Source of the DNA: Cololabis saira
Lineage: Eukaryota; Chordata; Actinopteri; Beloniformes; Belonidae
Direction of reading: 5' to 3'
Assembly: GCF_033807715.1 (NCBI RefSeq)
Contig: NC_084587.1
Span: forward strand, 20,817,017-20,881,016
DNA: 64,000 nucleotides
Position 1 is the first letter of the stretch. Every line of letters starts with the position of its first letter. Below are positions 45,871 to 59,326 of this stretch, one piece after another. A program made the position numbers and the translations under genes. The notes under the pieces are model-generated. The model was not told the origin of the DNA, searched no databases, and worked only from the letters and a program-made list of their open reading frames with translations.

Positions 45871-46620
45871 CTTTCAAACTCTTTTCAGATGATCTGCTCC
45901 TTAATGCATCTTCTTCTTTTCAGTCAATCCCCCAGTCTTGAAGTCATATTTCTTTTCTTCAAGTTATCTTCCTGCCTTCAGCTCATATTCCTCTCTCAGC
46001 ATATATTTTTCTTTTCAGCTAATATTCTTGTCATTAGCTGATTTTCATCTGATAAGGCCAATTTGAAGCCACTTATCCATGCTGTACCCTCCTATTTGAT
46101 TTCTTGCTTGTATTGTTCTCTCATATGTAAGTCGCTTTGGAAAAAAGCATCTGCTAAATTACTGTAGTAGTAGTAGTAGTAGTAGTAGTAACTGCTTCAC
46201 TTCAGAACATCTTCCTGTATTCAGGTGTTCTTCCCCTCTTGAGGTCATCTTCTTTTCAGCTGATCAGCTCTTTCCAGTATTTCTTCCTATCATCAACCCG
46301 TTTTTCTGTTCTTCCATAATTTAGAGTTTCAAATGTCTGAGCTACATTTTACCATTTCTTCACATTTTCACCAGGTTTCCTGTCTTCAGCTGGTTTTCTT
46401 CTCTTTAGCTCATCTTCCTCTCTTGAGGTCTATATCTCCTCTCCCCATCTAATTTCTATGGTATGTTCCTTCTTTTAATGCATTTTCTGATCTTCAACGC
46501 CTCTCACTCTTTTAACATATTTAGAAGTTTTCAAATGTCTGAGCTACATTTTACCATCTTCTTCACATTGTCCCCCGACTTAAGAAATTTCTTTCATTTT
46601 CAGCAGTTCAGCTGTTTTTT
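45871..46620. repeat. CT-rich degenerate tandem array with about 200-bp duplication
   Basis: Words such as CTTTTCAGCTGATC, ATCTTCCTGCCTTCAGCTC and CTTCTTTTCAG recur throughout. At a larger scale, TTTCAAATGTCTGAGCTACA is present at about 46327 and 46530 with similar flanks, a repeat period near 200 bases. A SINE tail (46126-46190) interrupts it. Confidence 0.7.
46126..46190 (+). mobile_element. SINE tail with (GTA)n
   Basis: TGTAAGTCGCTTTGGAAAAA then AGCATCTGCTAAATTA is the well-known 3' part of fish SINEs, followed by about nine GTA units. It lies 255 bases after the SINE head at 45720, with CT-rich array sequence between them. Confidence 0.8.
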
Positions 46621-47515
46621 CGGCAATGTTTAACTCTCATTCAGCTCTCAATCAGCCCCTCAGCATTCAACCGTGCATTTTCATATGCTTAAAGTAGCTG
46701 GTTCTGAATTGGCCTTGAAGGGTCTGGGGTTAAAGGCTCCCAGCTGTGACTGAGGGCTATACTGAGCAGCCAGAAGCAGCTACTGTACATCTGATCTTGG
46801 TCAACGTCTACCTGCGAAGGCTAACCAAAAAATGTCCGGCCCAAAGGCCTCTAGCTGGTTAGCTGCTACATTAGCCTGAGCAGCCAGGTTCTCCCATCAA
46901 GCAAACTTTGCCTTGGGCCAATTTATGACCATTCCAGGTTGACTAACTGGACTACTAACATACGGCTAGCAAATCGCGCTCAGTGGTGACTTTTTGGAAG
47001 CTAGATAGCCTAGCAACTTCAGGTGCCAGCTCTGCCAATCCTCAATTCAGCTTTGGCAATAAAGGATGAATGTAAAGTGATGAAAGTGATATGGTGGTAA
47101 TGTTCTAGCCAGCTTCCAGGTGTTATTGTTTCACACATTTGTCTGTTTTATTTTTTGTTGGATTAACTGGGGTTGGGAGAGCCAGCTCTAGAATCTGAAA
47201 TCTGCTTCAGTCATCAGGATCCAAATTTCTAACTATTTCATGTTTGGTGCTGGAAAACAACTGATGTTTGCAGCCTTAGCGATTTTATTTGATTTTGTTG
47301 TTGTTAACGTTGAAATAATGAGGAAGAAAACAGAACTTTTGCCCACTATAGTCAATAAAATTGTCAACTTTATGTTTTTTATCTTTTTGACACTCTAAAT
47401 AGCCTACTGATATTTTGAAGGGGTAATGTTATCTGAAAATATTCTCTCTTCTCCTCCCTCCATTCCAGCAGCCTTCCTAACCTTTTCTCTTCATCCTCCA
47501 CTCATTTTTTGCCAG
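46621..47515. other. Unique sequence upstream of a possible exon
   Basis: No gene is visible. The last 60 bases are a long pyrimidine tract leading to the acceptor at 47515. Confidence 0.35.
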
Positions 47516-47667
47516 AGTCTCCAGGAGTTGGACATGGAGCTCATGAGTAGAAAGGGGAAGATCAATCCTGGTGTCAGCAGCTCAGAGCGCATCTCTCCCA
47601 GTGACGGCAGGACAAGTGTCAGCTGGAGGAGGCAGCCGCCACGCAGAGACGGAGAGAGAAAGTAGAA
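47516..47667 (+). ncRNA. Possible internal exon without full-length frame (lncRNA or UTR exon)
   Basis: A long pyrimidine tract ends in TCATTTTTTGCCAG (acceptor, 47515). A consensus donor GAA|GTAAGTGAG lies at 47667/47668, giving a 152-base GC-balanced exon. All three frames contain a stop. The most open one (SLQELDMELMSRKGKINPGV...) stops at TAG just before the donor. It could be a 5'-UTR exon, a lncRNA exon or a poison exon, and I do not recognise the peptide. A GGT/GGGGGCT-rich stretch follows the donor. Confidence 0.3.
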
Positions 47668-49224
47668 GTAAGTGAGCACGAGGGCGGTGGTGGTGGTGGT
47701 GAGAGGGGCTGGGGGGGCTGGGGGGGAAAAGAGAGCCCGTTGCATAGCAGTGAGCGAGCGAGCGGCACTGCCCAAGGGAGTGCACCTCCAGTAGACAAAA
47801 GATCGATTCTCTCCATTTCACTCTCAGCTCCTGATAACAAGCAGAAGTCCAGCAAGCCCAGGAGCTGTCTTGTCTTTGAAATGTGCATTCTGGTGTGCTA
47901 CACACATGCAGCTGCACCCTCGCAATTTCTTGCGAGTGTGGCAACGGCACTGGCAAACGCATAACAGCATTGTGCATTTCATTTGGTAGGTCCAGCGACT
48001 TTCACATGTGCTCCAAATATCTGATACCACTGGTTTTCTAGGCACGGAGGGTATTTTGGAGAAAAGCATATTGTGGAATAAAAACAGATAGTAAAAAAAA
48101 AAAAACGTGATTAATAAAGGAAGACAGATAAGTATGTTCCAAGTCTGTCAGCTAAAGCATCTATCATTTTTGGATATGTTACTGGGTTCCCCTCCCGCAA
48201 AGAAAATACATATTCTGGATTGCAGCTGGTTCCAAACGATAAAAGAGAAAGGGAAGAAAGAACCAGAGAGGAAGCTGTCACATTTGTTCAGAATCAAAAT
48301 ATAATTTGTGACAGCGAGCCGTGCCAGGGAAGTGTGGTTTGGATCGTGATTGCGGATAACATTGTTATTGGCAAAGGGCTACAGTCAGCCAAACAGAAAC
48401 ATGCATTTTGAGAAGCTTCAATTTGTTTTTCCTGCACACACAAGTGTTACTCATAACAGTCTCATTTAAGAGAGTTTATGGAATATATTGTTTCCTTCCT
48501 GTTTGTGCTGGTACTCGAGTCTCAGCGCTTGTTTTTGTTAAGATTTGAAAGAGTTTCCCCCCGAAACCACATGTTTGTGGGTGAGTCCTAACATGTTCCT
48601 CATTAAAAGTAACAACGTTTTTAAGCTTTTAACTTATTAAAATAAATTTGTGATGACATGTCACCCATTAGGCCATTCCTTGTCCAACGCTGGCACAATC
48701 CCTTTAACTGTATTTTACAGTCTGAGCATCTAAGCACTTTGTAACTTTTCCAGTTCCCATAAAACTTGCATTTATCTAGGTCAAGTGAAGAAGAAAAAAA
48801 CAAAAAGAAAACCGTCTTGAACATGTGGCCAAGCTTCTGGTGCTTGAAAGTCAACAATCAAATTTCATGCAAAAGTGTCCAAAGTTTATCTCCCTTCCCC
48901 GTCTTGGTGATGAGTCCTTGTAGTCTATTTTGATTGTTACTCTGTCTGTGATGGTCTATAAATCTCTACCGAATCCCTACAAGTCTGATGGTGTTTGACA
49001 GTTCTGTAGCTGGTTCTGTTTAAGACAACCACAAACAGATAGCAGCTCCGTGAAGGTTAGAACCCTGCCTCTTCTCATCAGAGTGAAACCCAGAGAGAGG
49101 GTCACTCTGCGTCAGTATTCAGGAGGGGCACTGACCCCTTGTACTGCAGTAAACCCGTTACACAGAGGCCTGCTGGGCTACTATCCAGCAAAGTTGATTG
49201 TTTCGAATTAGTGTCCCCCCCCCC

Positions 49225-49400
49225 TCCCTTCATAATGTGCCTTCATTTGTATGGAAGAAAATGCCATAACATTGTCTGAGTTATGCAGCCAGTGATTAGG
49301 ACCCCATGGCCTCCAGCAGATGGATTGTACTTTTTTTTATTATGCATATTCATGCAACTGGTATGTTTACATGTGATTGTCATTTACATGAACACAGATA
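49225..49400. promoter_or_regulatory. Enhancer-like non-coding block (inference)
   Basis: Contains CTTCATTTGTATGGAAG, AGTTATGCAGCCAGTGATTAG, TTTATTATGCATATTCATGC and TTTACATGTGATTGTC in repeat-free text. The TTATGCATATTCATGC part has POU/octamer-like words. Confidence 0.25.
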
Positions 49401-50229
49401 AAAATAGGCAGTAATTGAAGAAAAAGCTGTCATCTACTCAAGTGTTGCTTTAGTCATGTTCTGGCTGAAAGGAACAACTTGCAAAGAGGGACAGGCGGTA
49501 TCACACAATTGACCTTTTACATGATTTTCAATTACCGGAGAGAGGAGAGAAACAGAGAGGTCCCTGTAGTGCCGCTGCCTCTGCTGTCTTCTTTCCAGAA
49601 CATCTGCCCATCGAACATGGCAGCAGCTCCTTTTTCTCCCCATGAGGTCGCCTGCCCTGCCAAGGATGGGCAGGTGTGTGCTAAGCCAGAGCTCTCTGTC
49701 ATTAAACAGCCCAGCTGTGCTGTCACGTCTAGCGAAGAGGCGGGTGTCATCCATGACCCCGTCTCAGCCCCCTCAGAGGGGCATACGCAGACCTTGACAG
49801 GGCAGCTGAGGGTAAAGCCGCGCATGGAATATCTATGAAGGACGACCACACCGTCCCCTGCTCTGCGCCCTGGTGGGGCGCCACCTCTGAATGCTTGCCT
49901 ACCCACCTGCCAAAGTGCAGGACGGGCCCTCATCAGCCGTGTCAGTCAATAAAACGAGAGGACATCACATATCTCCCCCCTGCTGTGTCCTGTGTGTCTT
50001 TTTAAAAGAGTTACACACTTGGAAAAAGGATGGATGGCTGGTAGGCATTTTCAGTGACTCACTCTACAAGCTTTATTATATCCACTTACAAATTTGTATA
50101 TTTCTAAAACAACTGTGTACACACTGTATTTATTAACTACTTCTCATGCAGGGCCTTAAAGTAAACCTTTGTCTGCGTTACTGACTTCTGATACAAAGGA
50201 TATTTATAAGTTGAAGAGTTAGGTTTAAT

Positions 50230-50380
50230 GCTCAGTACCACTCTGTGATTGCAGCTAATTAGAAAAACTTTCAAGGTGGCGGTACAAAGACACAAGCAAT
50301 CCTGCCGGTGCTGCCGCTGCTCCCAATGAGCTAATGCCCGTTGGAGTACTTGTTGTCATGGAAACAGGCTCCTTATTTTG
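50230..50380. promoter_or_regulatory. Enhancer-like non-coding block (inference)
   Basis: Contains GCAGCTAATTAGAAAAAC, CAAGGTGGCGGTACAAAG and a GTTGTCATGGAAACAGG segment that resembles an RFX half-palindrome (the GTTGTCATGGAAAC type). No repeat or coding frame. Confidence 0.25.
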
Positions 50381-52996
50381 GAAAACAGGGCTTCTTGACA
50401 GATCTCAGTCAAACTACAGTAGGACAATAAGATGCAGACAGCAACCCTGTCCCACTTTAACCTCAAGAAGAACGTAGGAAAAAGACAAATACCGAAATTT
50501 TCCAAGGCCTTTCGCTCACCCACAAATCTTAAGTTTGGAGTGGCTTGTGAGCTCCAGCTTTGATGCAAATGTTTTCCTTTCTGGTAAAAGATGTTTGAGC
50601 ATTATTCTTGGCTGCACTGTAAAGAAATGTTGTAAATTTGCGGTACAGTTCTGTACCATATATCAAAACAGTTGTAACTTATTGTTGACCGCCAGCATGT
50701 AGATATATTAGCACAAGACAATCGTTTTTGACAAACAACCCCTGCCCACTCTGACTCACTGACATCACGAGTGTAGTGGGTTGCTATGTTGGTACTAATT
50801 CCTTTTATAACACACATAAATATTTAGATTGTTTATTCATAGGGAAGTTTGTTATTGTAAAGCAGAAATAACCAGCTGAATAAACTGGATACCTGAAAAA
50901 CGAGTAAAGTTTTATATTATTATTGATGATTTAAATTGAAACAGATGCTTTAGGTTATTCATTACAATACTACATAGAAGTGTTTAATACCTTGTTAGAT
51001 TTAAATTTAAATTTAAATAAATACATTTAATAAAGGACTTTTTACTAAAACTCACACATAAAAAGCAACATGTTTTTTTTTTTTTTTTCATTTTACTAAA
51101 AAATCCTTTATACTGCATTGGACTTTGCCAGTTTACCTGCCAAAGAGACAAGGATTTGCTCTTGAACCTTGTACTGTATACGCCACAATATATGACCCCA
51201 TTTTTCAAAACAATTTTCAACAGTCATAAGAAATTTAAGACGCAATTGATAGTTATTCATTCTGGACACTTACAGAGACACATGCAGACAAAGATGGTTT
51301 TAGCTGATAATCCAACACTGATTTTATCCAGCTGTATGTGTCTTAAATTAATCTGACAGTTAAGTCAAGTCTTACTTATGAAATGTTTTCCAGTTTGGGG
51401 GTAAAAACTCTTCACTTTGCATGTTCCAAAGATTTAATGGATTATGCTGTGGTTTAGTCTCGTCTCTTCACGGCAAGAACGTTGCGAGACATTTACAAGT
51501 TGTCCTGCTCGATTTTCAAAACAAGATTTGTGTTAAAAAAAACAAAAACGGGAAAAGCGGTGTGAAAGATTTTGCTGGTGTCCCAACTTGAGGAAACACC
51601 CACTCCAGTCTGAAAACTTGTTAGTGTTATTAGTGAGTGATTAAGTGTGCTAGGAAATTCCTGTGTCATATCAGCACCTGCAAGAGAGCTTAAGTGAATG
51701 TTTGTAAGATTACGCTCACACACACATATAAGTGAAAAAAAGGGAAACGTCTGGCCTACAAGTCAATTATTATATGCTCCTCCCATCTGCTTCACCATGA
51801 GCAGAATTATGCACAGTTTGTAAATGGAAAACTCCTTCTCTACCAGGAGGGGACACAAAAAATTTCAGCTTTGAAAGCCGGGAGTTTTGAAGATCAGAGC
51901 CCACATTTAGTAACAGGATTTTCAAAGACGCAGAGAAATGCTTGACATTAGAGTTCTTCTTTCAAGCTTATTAATAAAAATTCTTTTCTTATCTGTCAGG
52001 TATTAAAAAAAGAAGAAGTTAACGTTGCCTCAGCCAGAGCACACTGTCCACAGAATATCTTTCAGGCTGGCAAGAAATCAAGAATCTGATGTTTGTTTGG
52101 TCATTTTTGGAGTTATTGAATTTTTCTGTGTCAGTAGCTTAATTCCCAGCTTTACCTACAGTGTACACACACACACAGACGTACACATCTGGTGTTATTG
52201 GCAGGGAGCCTTCATCCACCGACACCTCCAGCGTCCCTGGTGGCCTTTGTCACAGAAGAAAGAGAATGATCAATATCCCAGTTAAACTAGACTTTCAAAG
52301 CTGATCGTATAGGGCCTCGTTCTGGGGCCTTCTTTAATGAATTTTCTTTCATTCCACACAAGTTTTTAAACATCAAACAATAAATCGGCCAGGGCACAGT
52401 AAAAAATTTAGATCTATTGACTGTGTTTGAAAAATGTAGAGGGCAAAAACTCTAGTGGTTTGATGCTGATATATTCTGAACACTTTAATCCACCCGAGTG
52501 TTTCCTTTTATCTGCCAGGGTTTCTCCAAAAGAGGGGAAAAGGGCCTCAAGAATCTTCTCAAAGATCCAGCAACTCTTTCTTAAAAGCTCCTTATACCTT
52601 CAGCTGCTCTTCTCTAACATATTCAGCTACTTGGTACCAAGACCCGCTTAAAAAAAAAAAGAAATATCCAGGGAACATAAGGTCATTAAGTGTGTAAGGA
52701 GATCAGACAAATCGTGGAATGAAAATTGATCTTCAATGATATGACTTATTCGCGAAAATATAACTCAAATTGAATTTCAATTTAGAAAGTTCGATACTTC
52801 GTTTTATTCCAACTTTCGGCCTGATGGAAAACCATGACCACACCTGAAAGAGAAAGAAAAAGGTGGTAATCTGATCTGATTTGAGAGGCATTATTATCAT
52901 CATTATTGTCTTTTTTTTTTCTCTCGTAATGGGTTTTGAGTAAGATGAGTGTACTTACAGTGTGTGTTTGCACATATAAATATATCTATATACAGT

Positions 52997-52998
<2 letters not shown>

Positions 52999-53087
<89 letters not shown>
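52999..53087. repeat. (AT)n microsatellite, about 44 units
   Basis: An uninterrupted AT tract, preceded by TATATCTATATACAGTAG. Confidence 0.98.
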
Positions 53088-53090
<3 letters not shown>

Positions 53091-56000
53091 TTGATAAAAA
53101 AAAAACATTTTAGTAACTGTGTTGTGTAAAAACAGTAACTGTCACATCATTTCTTTTTTGCTATTTTTTTTTTCGTTAAACAGTCAGACTGACATGAATA
53201 TCAGTGACTTAATCTGACTCCCTGTGCAGCCACTCTTCTGGTAATAAACGGTGTGTGCGCGTGTGTATTCCTCTGCGTGGCCGGCATATGCTTATGTGTG
53301 TTTTCCCGGAGTGACAGGCCAGCCTTGACGTTAAACATCTGTCTGGTGATTCACTCGTCTGTGGATGTGGAGTGACACCGAGGCACATCTGCCGAGGTGT
53401 GGCGATCCCCTGCAAGACCTGCCCCTCGCAAGGCCCCGGGTTCACCACACCAAATCCCTCCTCTGATGAGTGCGTCATTTGCCCTCCTCTCCAAGCGGCC
53501 AGTTCACAAAAGTGACATCCTGCCTCTTTCCCCAGTTGTGCGTGCTGAGGAGTAGCAGATGCGTGGCCTTGAGGAAATTTAGAAATGGCAAACACAATGA
53601 AACTCAAAAACCTGGCAGAAAAAAAAAAGAAGAGACATCCCAGAAAAGAAACCTCACTGTTTCCATTTTTACCACAGCAGAACAAACATAATGCTAAAGC
53701 TTTACTTTTTGCACGTGGCACATCAGATACATCTGGGTCAATAAACTGATAAAAACATGCATTTTTCTAATGTCTGTCAGAATTTAAAAATTAAAAAAAA
53801 ATCTAGATCAATAAAAAATAATGGGATTAAAAAGGACAGCAAAAGCAATGGCACAAAACTATTTGTTTGAGGTTGTATAGAATGCTGCTTATACGAGAGG
53901 GATGTGTCAAGTATTCGGCGAGTATTCAGTCTGTTTTTAAGAAAAGCCATGTTATCGTCTGGGGCCGTGATAAATCTATTCCGCTGAATGGTAGGATTGA
54001 GAAATCATTTGAGTCTAAGTGACAGATGCTTCTCTTCACCACTGTGCGGGGCATTGTAATCACTTCAATGAATACAGCTTGACTAATTAAGGTTATGCAG
54101 TTGGCTGGGTCTCTCCAAACAAAGCTGGAGTAATGTAGATTGTGCTTCAGCACGGCTCCCGTAGTATGAGAGTTGATCTTAGTCCGACTTGTCGGAGGGA
54201 AAAGTGATGAAGTTCCCAAACAATATTGCTCTATGTTTCTATTTTAGCTGAATACATGATTTTGCAGTGGGGTAAGAGTAAACGTTCTCTGCTCTCTGTC
54301 CATCTTGTCACTTTGACAACAACAATGAAATATGCTGCAGTAATAGGTAATGACTGATGAACGCAGTCAGTGCAGACGAGGATGACTGTAATGCATCGGA
54401 CTGCTGCTCATGAGCTCTCTGTGCATGTTTGGCACAGATAGAGTCCAAGGACGCGCAAGGCCTTTGATCCTGTCTCTGGGGCGTCCCAGATGTTCCAGCG
54501 CAGGGCAATGTCAAGTCTGGTTTATTTGCAGAGGTAATGCCCTGACGTGATAGTTGCAGCTCATCCATCAAACATAAAGGAAGATTTCGGGAGTCCTTTT
54601 TTCTTTGCACAAAAAATAAGTATCTGACGTTAGTCGGTAAAGGAAGTCTTGATAGACCAGAAATTGATATTTTGCTGAAAAGGGCCCAGGAGATGTTATT
54701 TAGTCAGGGCACTCGCGGGCCATTGCCTCTCTTTGTTACGTCTCAGGATATCATCCGTCATTTGAAATAAAGTGAAAGCAATACATATACGTTATAACAA
54801 TTGTCTTAATCACATGTATGCCTAAATTAGAAGTTGTTCTTATGTTCTTCCTGAATTCACTGAATAATTTTTACTTGTGTAAAGTTATTTATGCTCCCTT
54901 TGAGTGAGCATTTTGAAAAATGTCCTCCAGTAGGTGGCAGTATGACACCTGACTCTACAAATTTCCAACTCACAACTCCTCAATCATCTGTAGAATGAGC
55001 AACTATTTCACAAGGCAGGTTGAAATATACAATATCTGCTCCAGCTGTTATGCACAAAGTCATATATTTATCTGTAATTATGACATGCAATTGCAGATCA
55101 AACATTCAAATGTGAAGTCTCATCTGAACAGCGAATCACCACGTTTCAAATAAAGTATGCTTTTTTCACAGGTTTATTTTACTTTCCAGACTTAAATTAT
55201 AACAACAATTTAGAAAATGAATGGTAGGTATGCTCTATAAAATGATAATTTAAATCTAAAGTTAAAAGTTTAACATCCGAAGTGAACAATGTAAATTAAA
55301 GAGGCTTTTCCAGAAGAGTTTATGTTATTTTTGTTAGTGTTTTAACCGACACGCACATATTCTTTTTCAAATGTCAGACCATCATTCGACAACCTTTCAT
55401 ATAAATATTTGTTTCAGGGGCTCAGCTGAGCCACATTTGTGGTTAATGGTTGGAAAGTTGGAAGTATCTGGAAGTGGAAAGTGTATCTGGCAGGTTGATG
55501 GGATACAGGGATTATTGTCAACGCAACCGTGACAGTTTTCTAATTCAAATATACTTCTTTTCCACTTTAATCAGTCGAGAGAGAGAGCTGCAACTTCGAG
55601 GAGTTAAAGGGTTAATTTCTGGACTTCTTCCTCTGGCAGTCCGTGCAACATCTATTTTTGTTTGGTTATCATTTCACCTCGAGTTGTAGTCTTTATTGAC
55701 TCCTGTCAAATAGAAGAGAAAAAAAATCATGAAGTTTTGTGGCTTTGCTGAAAAAAAAACATTTCCTGAATCAGATGATTTGGGTGGAGTGTGAATATAT
55801 TCGAAGCTTATCAATAAGTTTGTTCTCAAAATTATTAAGAAAAGAAAGGCAGTTGCAAAATCTGCTACTTTCACTGCCTACACACTGATTTGGAGATATA
55901 TTTTCTGAGGAGGGGTGAAAAAAAAAAATCAATTAACGCTAAATTTATTCATGGATTTCTGCAATCAATGCGAGTCCACTCAAAGGGGCTCAGTGGGACC

Positions 56001-58499
56001 CAGTTCATCCCAGTTAATGTGTTTGAAGGGGAATTACCATTGATGTTGTTTTCTCTTCATCTCAGGTCAAAGAGCATCTTGGAGCTGTCACAGCCTGCCG
56101 ACCACACAGGAGGAACTTCTGTTGTTACCTATGAAGCACCTGGATCTCGGACAGAACAGAGAGGACGGAGAGGTGGACTAAAGTGTGGAGGGGGGGGGGG
56201 CTGGGTAGGACGGTCAGGCTGGTTCAAACACACCTAATGTCAAAGAGTTTCACACTAGAGCTAATTGTGAATCCAATCAAGACTGGGAGAACAGCTTATC
56301 GATTGAGGCCACTAAACACACGCAATAAACAAAAGCAGAGAAAGGACATTGCGGGTAAATTCACTCACAAATGACTTCCGCGTCGACAGAATATTCTTAA
56401 ACGGTACAGTAACTGTCAGTCTCCTGCAGTTTTAGTGATCTGTTAGGTGCAAAAACAACTATTCGTCACACTCTTTTAATTGGCCACAACCTCCGTGCTT
56501 TATTTCACGTGACCTCTCGTGACTTGTTGATTGTTTTTCATAATTCGCGCATGCTTTGTAATCCTGCTCCGAGAGACCTCCAGCTCCATCCTCTCCAATG
56601 TTCCTTCAAGGATACAATTTTAGCTCTTCGTATTGATTTCAAACAGATCCTGCGCACACAGGCTATATTTCGGGTCAATTAGACATATTTGGACATTTGC
56701 AAATCTTTCTTTTTTTTTTTTTTTTCCTTTCAGATCCTGCGGCTCTAAAACTGCACTTTTGGCCCTAACAGCACTGCTTGGATTCTCCGTGGAGCTTGAC
56801 ATTTTGATCCGCAACAGAGAGTAAATGATAACCGTTTCCTTGTAAATATGGTTGCCTGGGGGGGCGGGGGGTGGGGGGGTTTAAATAGACCAAGAAGGAC
56901 TCACTCTCTCACTTGTTTATATTCACAGCTCATCTAAATATGGACAACCAAAGCATTTAGGATATATTTAAAACATCAGTCCTAAACTGTTGAGTAGGTG
57001 CAGCAAGGTGATGTGCGTAGAAGAAACTTAGTGGTTGTAATTTACAAAAAAAACAAAAAATGTAGAAATGAAAATTGCTCGCATGCTTTCATGTGTGCGA
57101 GAAATGTCATTCTTTATCCCAGAGATGGCAAATAGGTTGATTGTTCAACTGAATTTCTTTATCAGGACGATGAGATTCCACCATCTTTCCCTGCATCACT
57201 CCTCGTGTTTTGTTTTTCTTTAAAGAGAATTTCTTTCCGTTCATGTATGAAAGAACAAGCTGCCTTTGTTTGAAGTGTTTGTACTTGGCTTCTGTGATCA
57301 CTCTCATTAGGGCTCTCCTCTCACTGAGAGCAAAAGCCCTCCAAATTCATTTATTTTTATTTCAAACATATCATTGACTGCTGTCTGAGCTTGCATCCAC
57401 ATCTAAGAGAAAGTGTTGATTTGAACCCAACCAACACCCCTTTCTTGAACAATTTTAAATATAGAGGAGGAATTGATTGGTCACTCGCCGATTTTTATAT
57501 AAATATATATATATATATATATATACGTATATATATTTTTTTTTTTTCTCTTTCATTTCTTTTTTTCTTACATCGCTGAAAAAACATAAAACAAGTAAAT
57601 AAATATTAATTTTACCAATAAGTGTGGAGACTGGATGTAATATTTATTTCTCCCTGACAGAAAGTCGGTGTTAAAGTTCGACCTGGGTGCCTCGTAATGA
57701 CAACCCTGCAGTGTTTTGTTTGCCACTTCATAGTGATGTATTAGTGGTACAAACCCGCATCAGGTGGCCACTTTCACACAGGGGGGGATCAACATAAACA
57801 TTTTCTTAATTTTTTTTTTTTATAACTTAGCTTCAGATGTTGTCATAAGACGGAGTATTATTTTAGGATCCCCATGGGAAAAATCTGCCCTGTGAAAGGA
57901 ATGCATAATGAACCTGTGCAGATATAGTAGGATAATGTTACATTTTTGCAGTGGCGCGCTGAGCCTTTAGCAGATCACTGATAGCGCTGAGTGCTCAGCC
58001 GTTGGCTCTGGGGAAAGCTTGCTCTCTGTCACATCCTTATCAAAAGAGCGTTTTGTTCCTTCGTGCAGACTCAGTTCGTATTCCACAAGAAGACCTGTGA
58101 TCTGCTATATGTGTGTGCAAATCTTTCTTCATCGCCTCACCACCCCCCCACCCCCAGCTCTTCACCCTGACCCCCTCCAGTGCTCTGTTGAAGATCAATT
58201 GTGTTTGTACTGTATGTGAATGTGTATCAAAGAGTCCCCACAGTCAATACCTCCACTTATAAGGTAATGTACTGACATGGGAGACTCCGCGGGGACCTTG
58301 CAGAGCGCTCCGCGTACAGGAGCTGTGCAGCGGAGGGAGGGGTTCACAGGAGATGTGGGGGGGGGGGACACAGCAGTCATATAGTGTGGGAGGAGGAAGC
58401 CGGGCTGATAACGCTCACCGCTTACACAATACTATCTTCAAGTGGGAAGCAAATGCGCAACTCTTGACACACATGCCAACCCATGTGCACACACAGAGA

Positions 58500-58750
58500 T
58501 GTCGGTGGTTGGTTTCGACATGAAGGACTCCCGACCGGAGTGTTAGCCATGCTGATTAATCTCTCATTGAACACTTATTCTGTTTTCACTGAGCCATGGG
58601 GGGATTTGGCGTCAATGAGAACTTTCATAGCAGCTAAAAACACTCGCTCAGTTGTTTTATTAATCCTTAAGTCTTATGAAGGTACTTGTCCTTGCAGGAG
58701 GGGAATAATTCTCATGCATTTCAATATTATATTGACCTTATAACTAGCCA
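58500..58750. promoter_or_regulatory. Enhancer-like non-coding block (inference)
   Basis: Contains CATGCTGATTAATCTCTC, GATTTGGCGTCAATGAG, GTTTTATTAATCCTTAAG and GGGAATAATTCTCATGC. Non-repetitive and non-coding; AT cores are spread evenly. Confidence 0.27.
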
Positions 58751-59297
58751 AGTTTAAGTCATAAATCCATACTTGCTCTTGTCTGAGAAGAGCGCAGCCT
58801 GGTGCTCGCCGACTCCTCCTTCCCGTGCTCATTCTTTCACAGCCGAGGTGGGAGGCAGGTCAAATACAAGGCTGGGGTTTTGTTGGATTTAACCCAGCCA
58901 AAGAAGAGAAGTGGGAGGATGCAAGTGATAGACTGAGCCTGGGTTAGCGTATGGATATTTGATAGTAATAGTGTGTGGGGCACATTATCCCTTTGATGTG
59001 CGTCTGCGCTTTTTCTTTCCGTATGTGTGAATGTGCAGACGCACGGGCAGTGACAGAAGTTGACCTCGGTGTCAGCGGTGCATTATGTCCGGTTCGTTTG
59101 CGAGGCAGGACTTCATTGGCTGTCAGTTTTACTGCCTGACTGTGTCAGCTGGCCAGTGTTAACTCTGATGGAGTGTTTTTGCCTCTTGAAGCCATCCTGT
59201 GCAGAAAGGCAGCGAGAGCTATATAACAACCTCTGTGACAGGTTCTCAAAAACAAGCGGGCCATGAATATGCAAGCTCCTTCACAAACAGCCACGAG

Positions 59298-59326
59298 AAA
59301 AAAAAAAAAAAAAAAAAAAAAAAAAA
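59298..59326. repeat. Poly-A tract, 29 bases
   Basis: An A-run with no recognisable retroelement body on its left. It may mark the tail of a very old or very short insertion. Confidence 0.9.

Larger units (their letters stand above)
47668..52998. other. Unique region without a supported gene
   Basis: Includes a G-rich stretch at 47685-47730 (GGTGGTGGTGG, GGGGGGCTGGGGGG), a short-protein-like frame at 49617-49838 and two enhancer-like blocks (49225-49400, 50230-50380). A T-run lies at 51072-51088. None of the longer frames shows a domain. Confidence 0.35.

Noticed and set aside
53209..53721. 170-codon minus-strand frame
   Set aside because: Low-complexity Phe-run from an A-tract and GC-rich chance sequence; no domain, no exon signals that fit.
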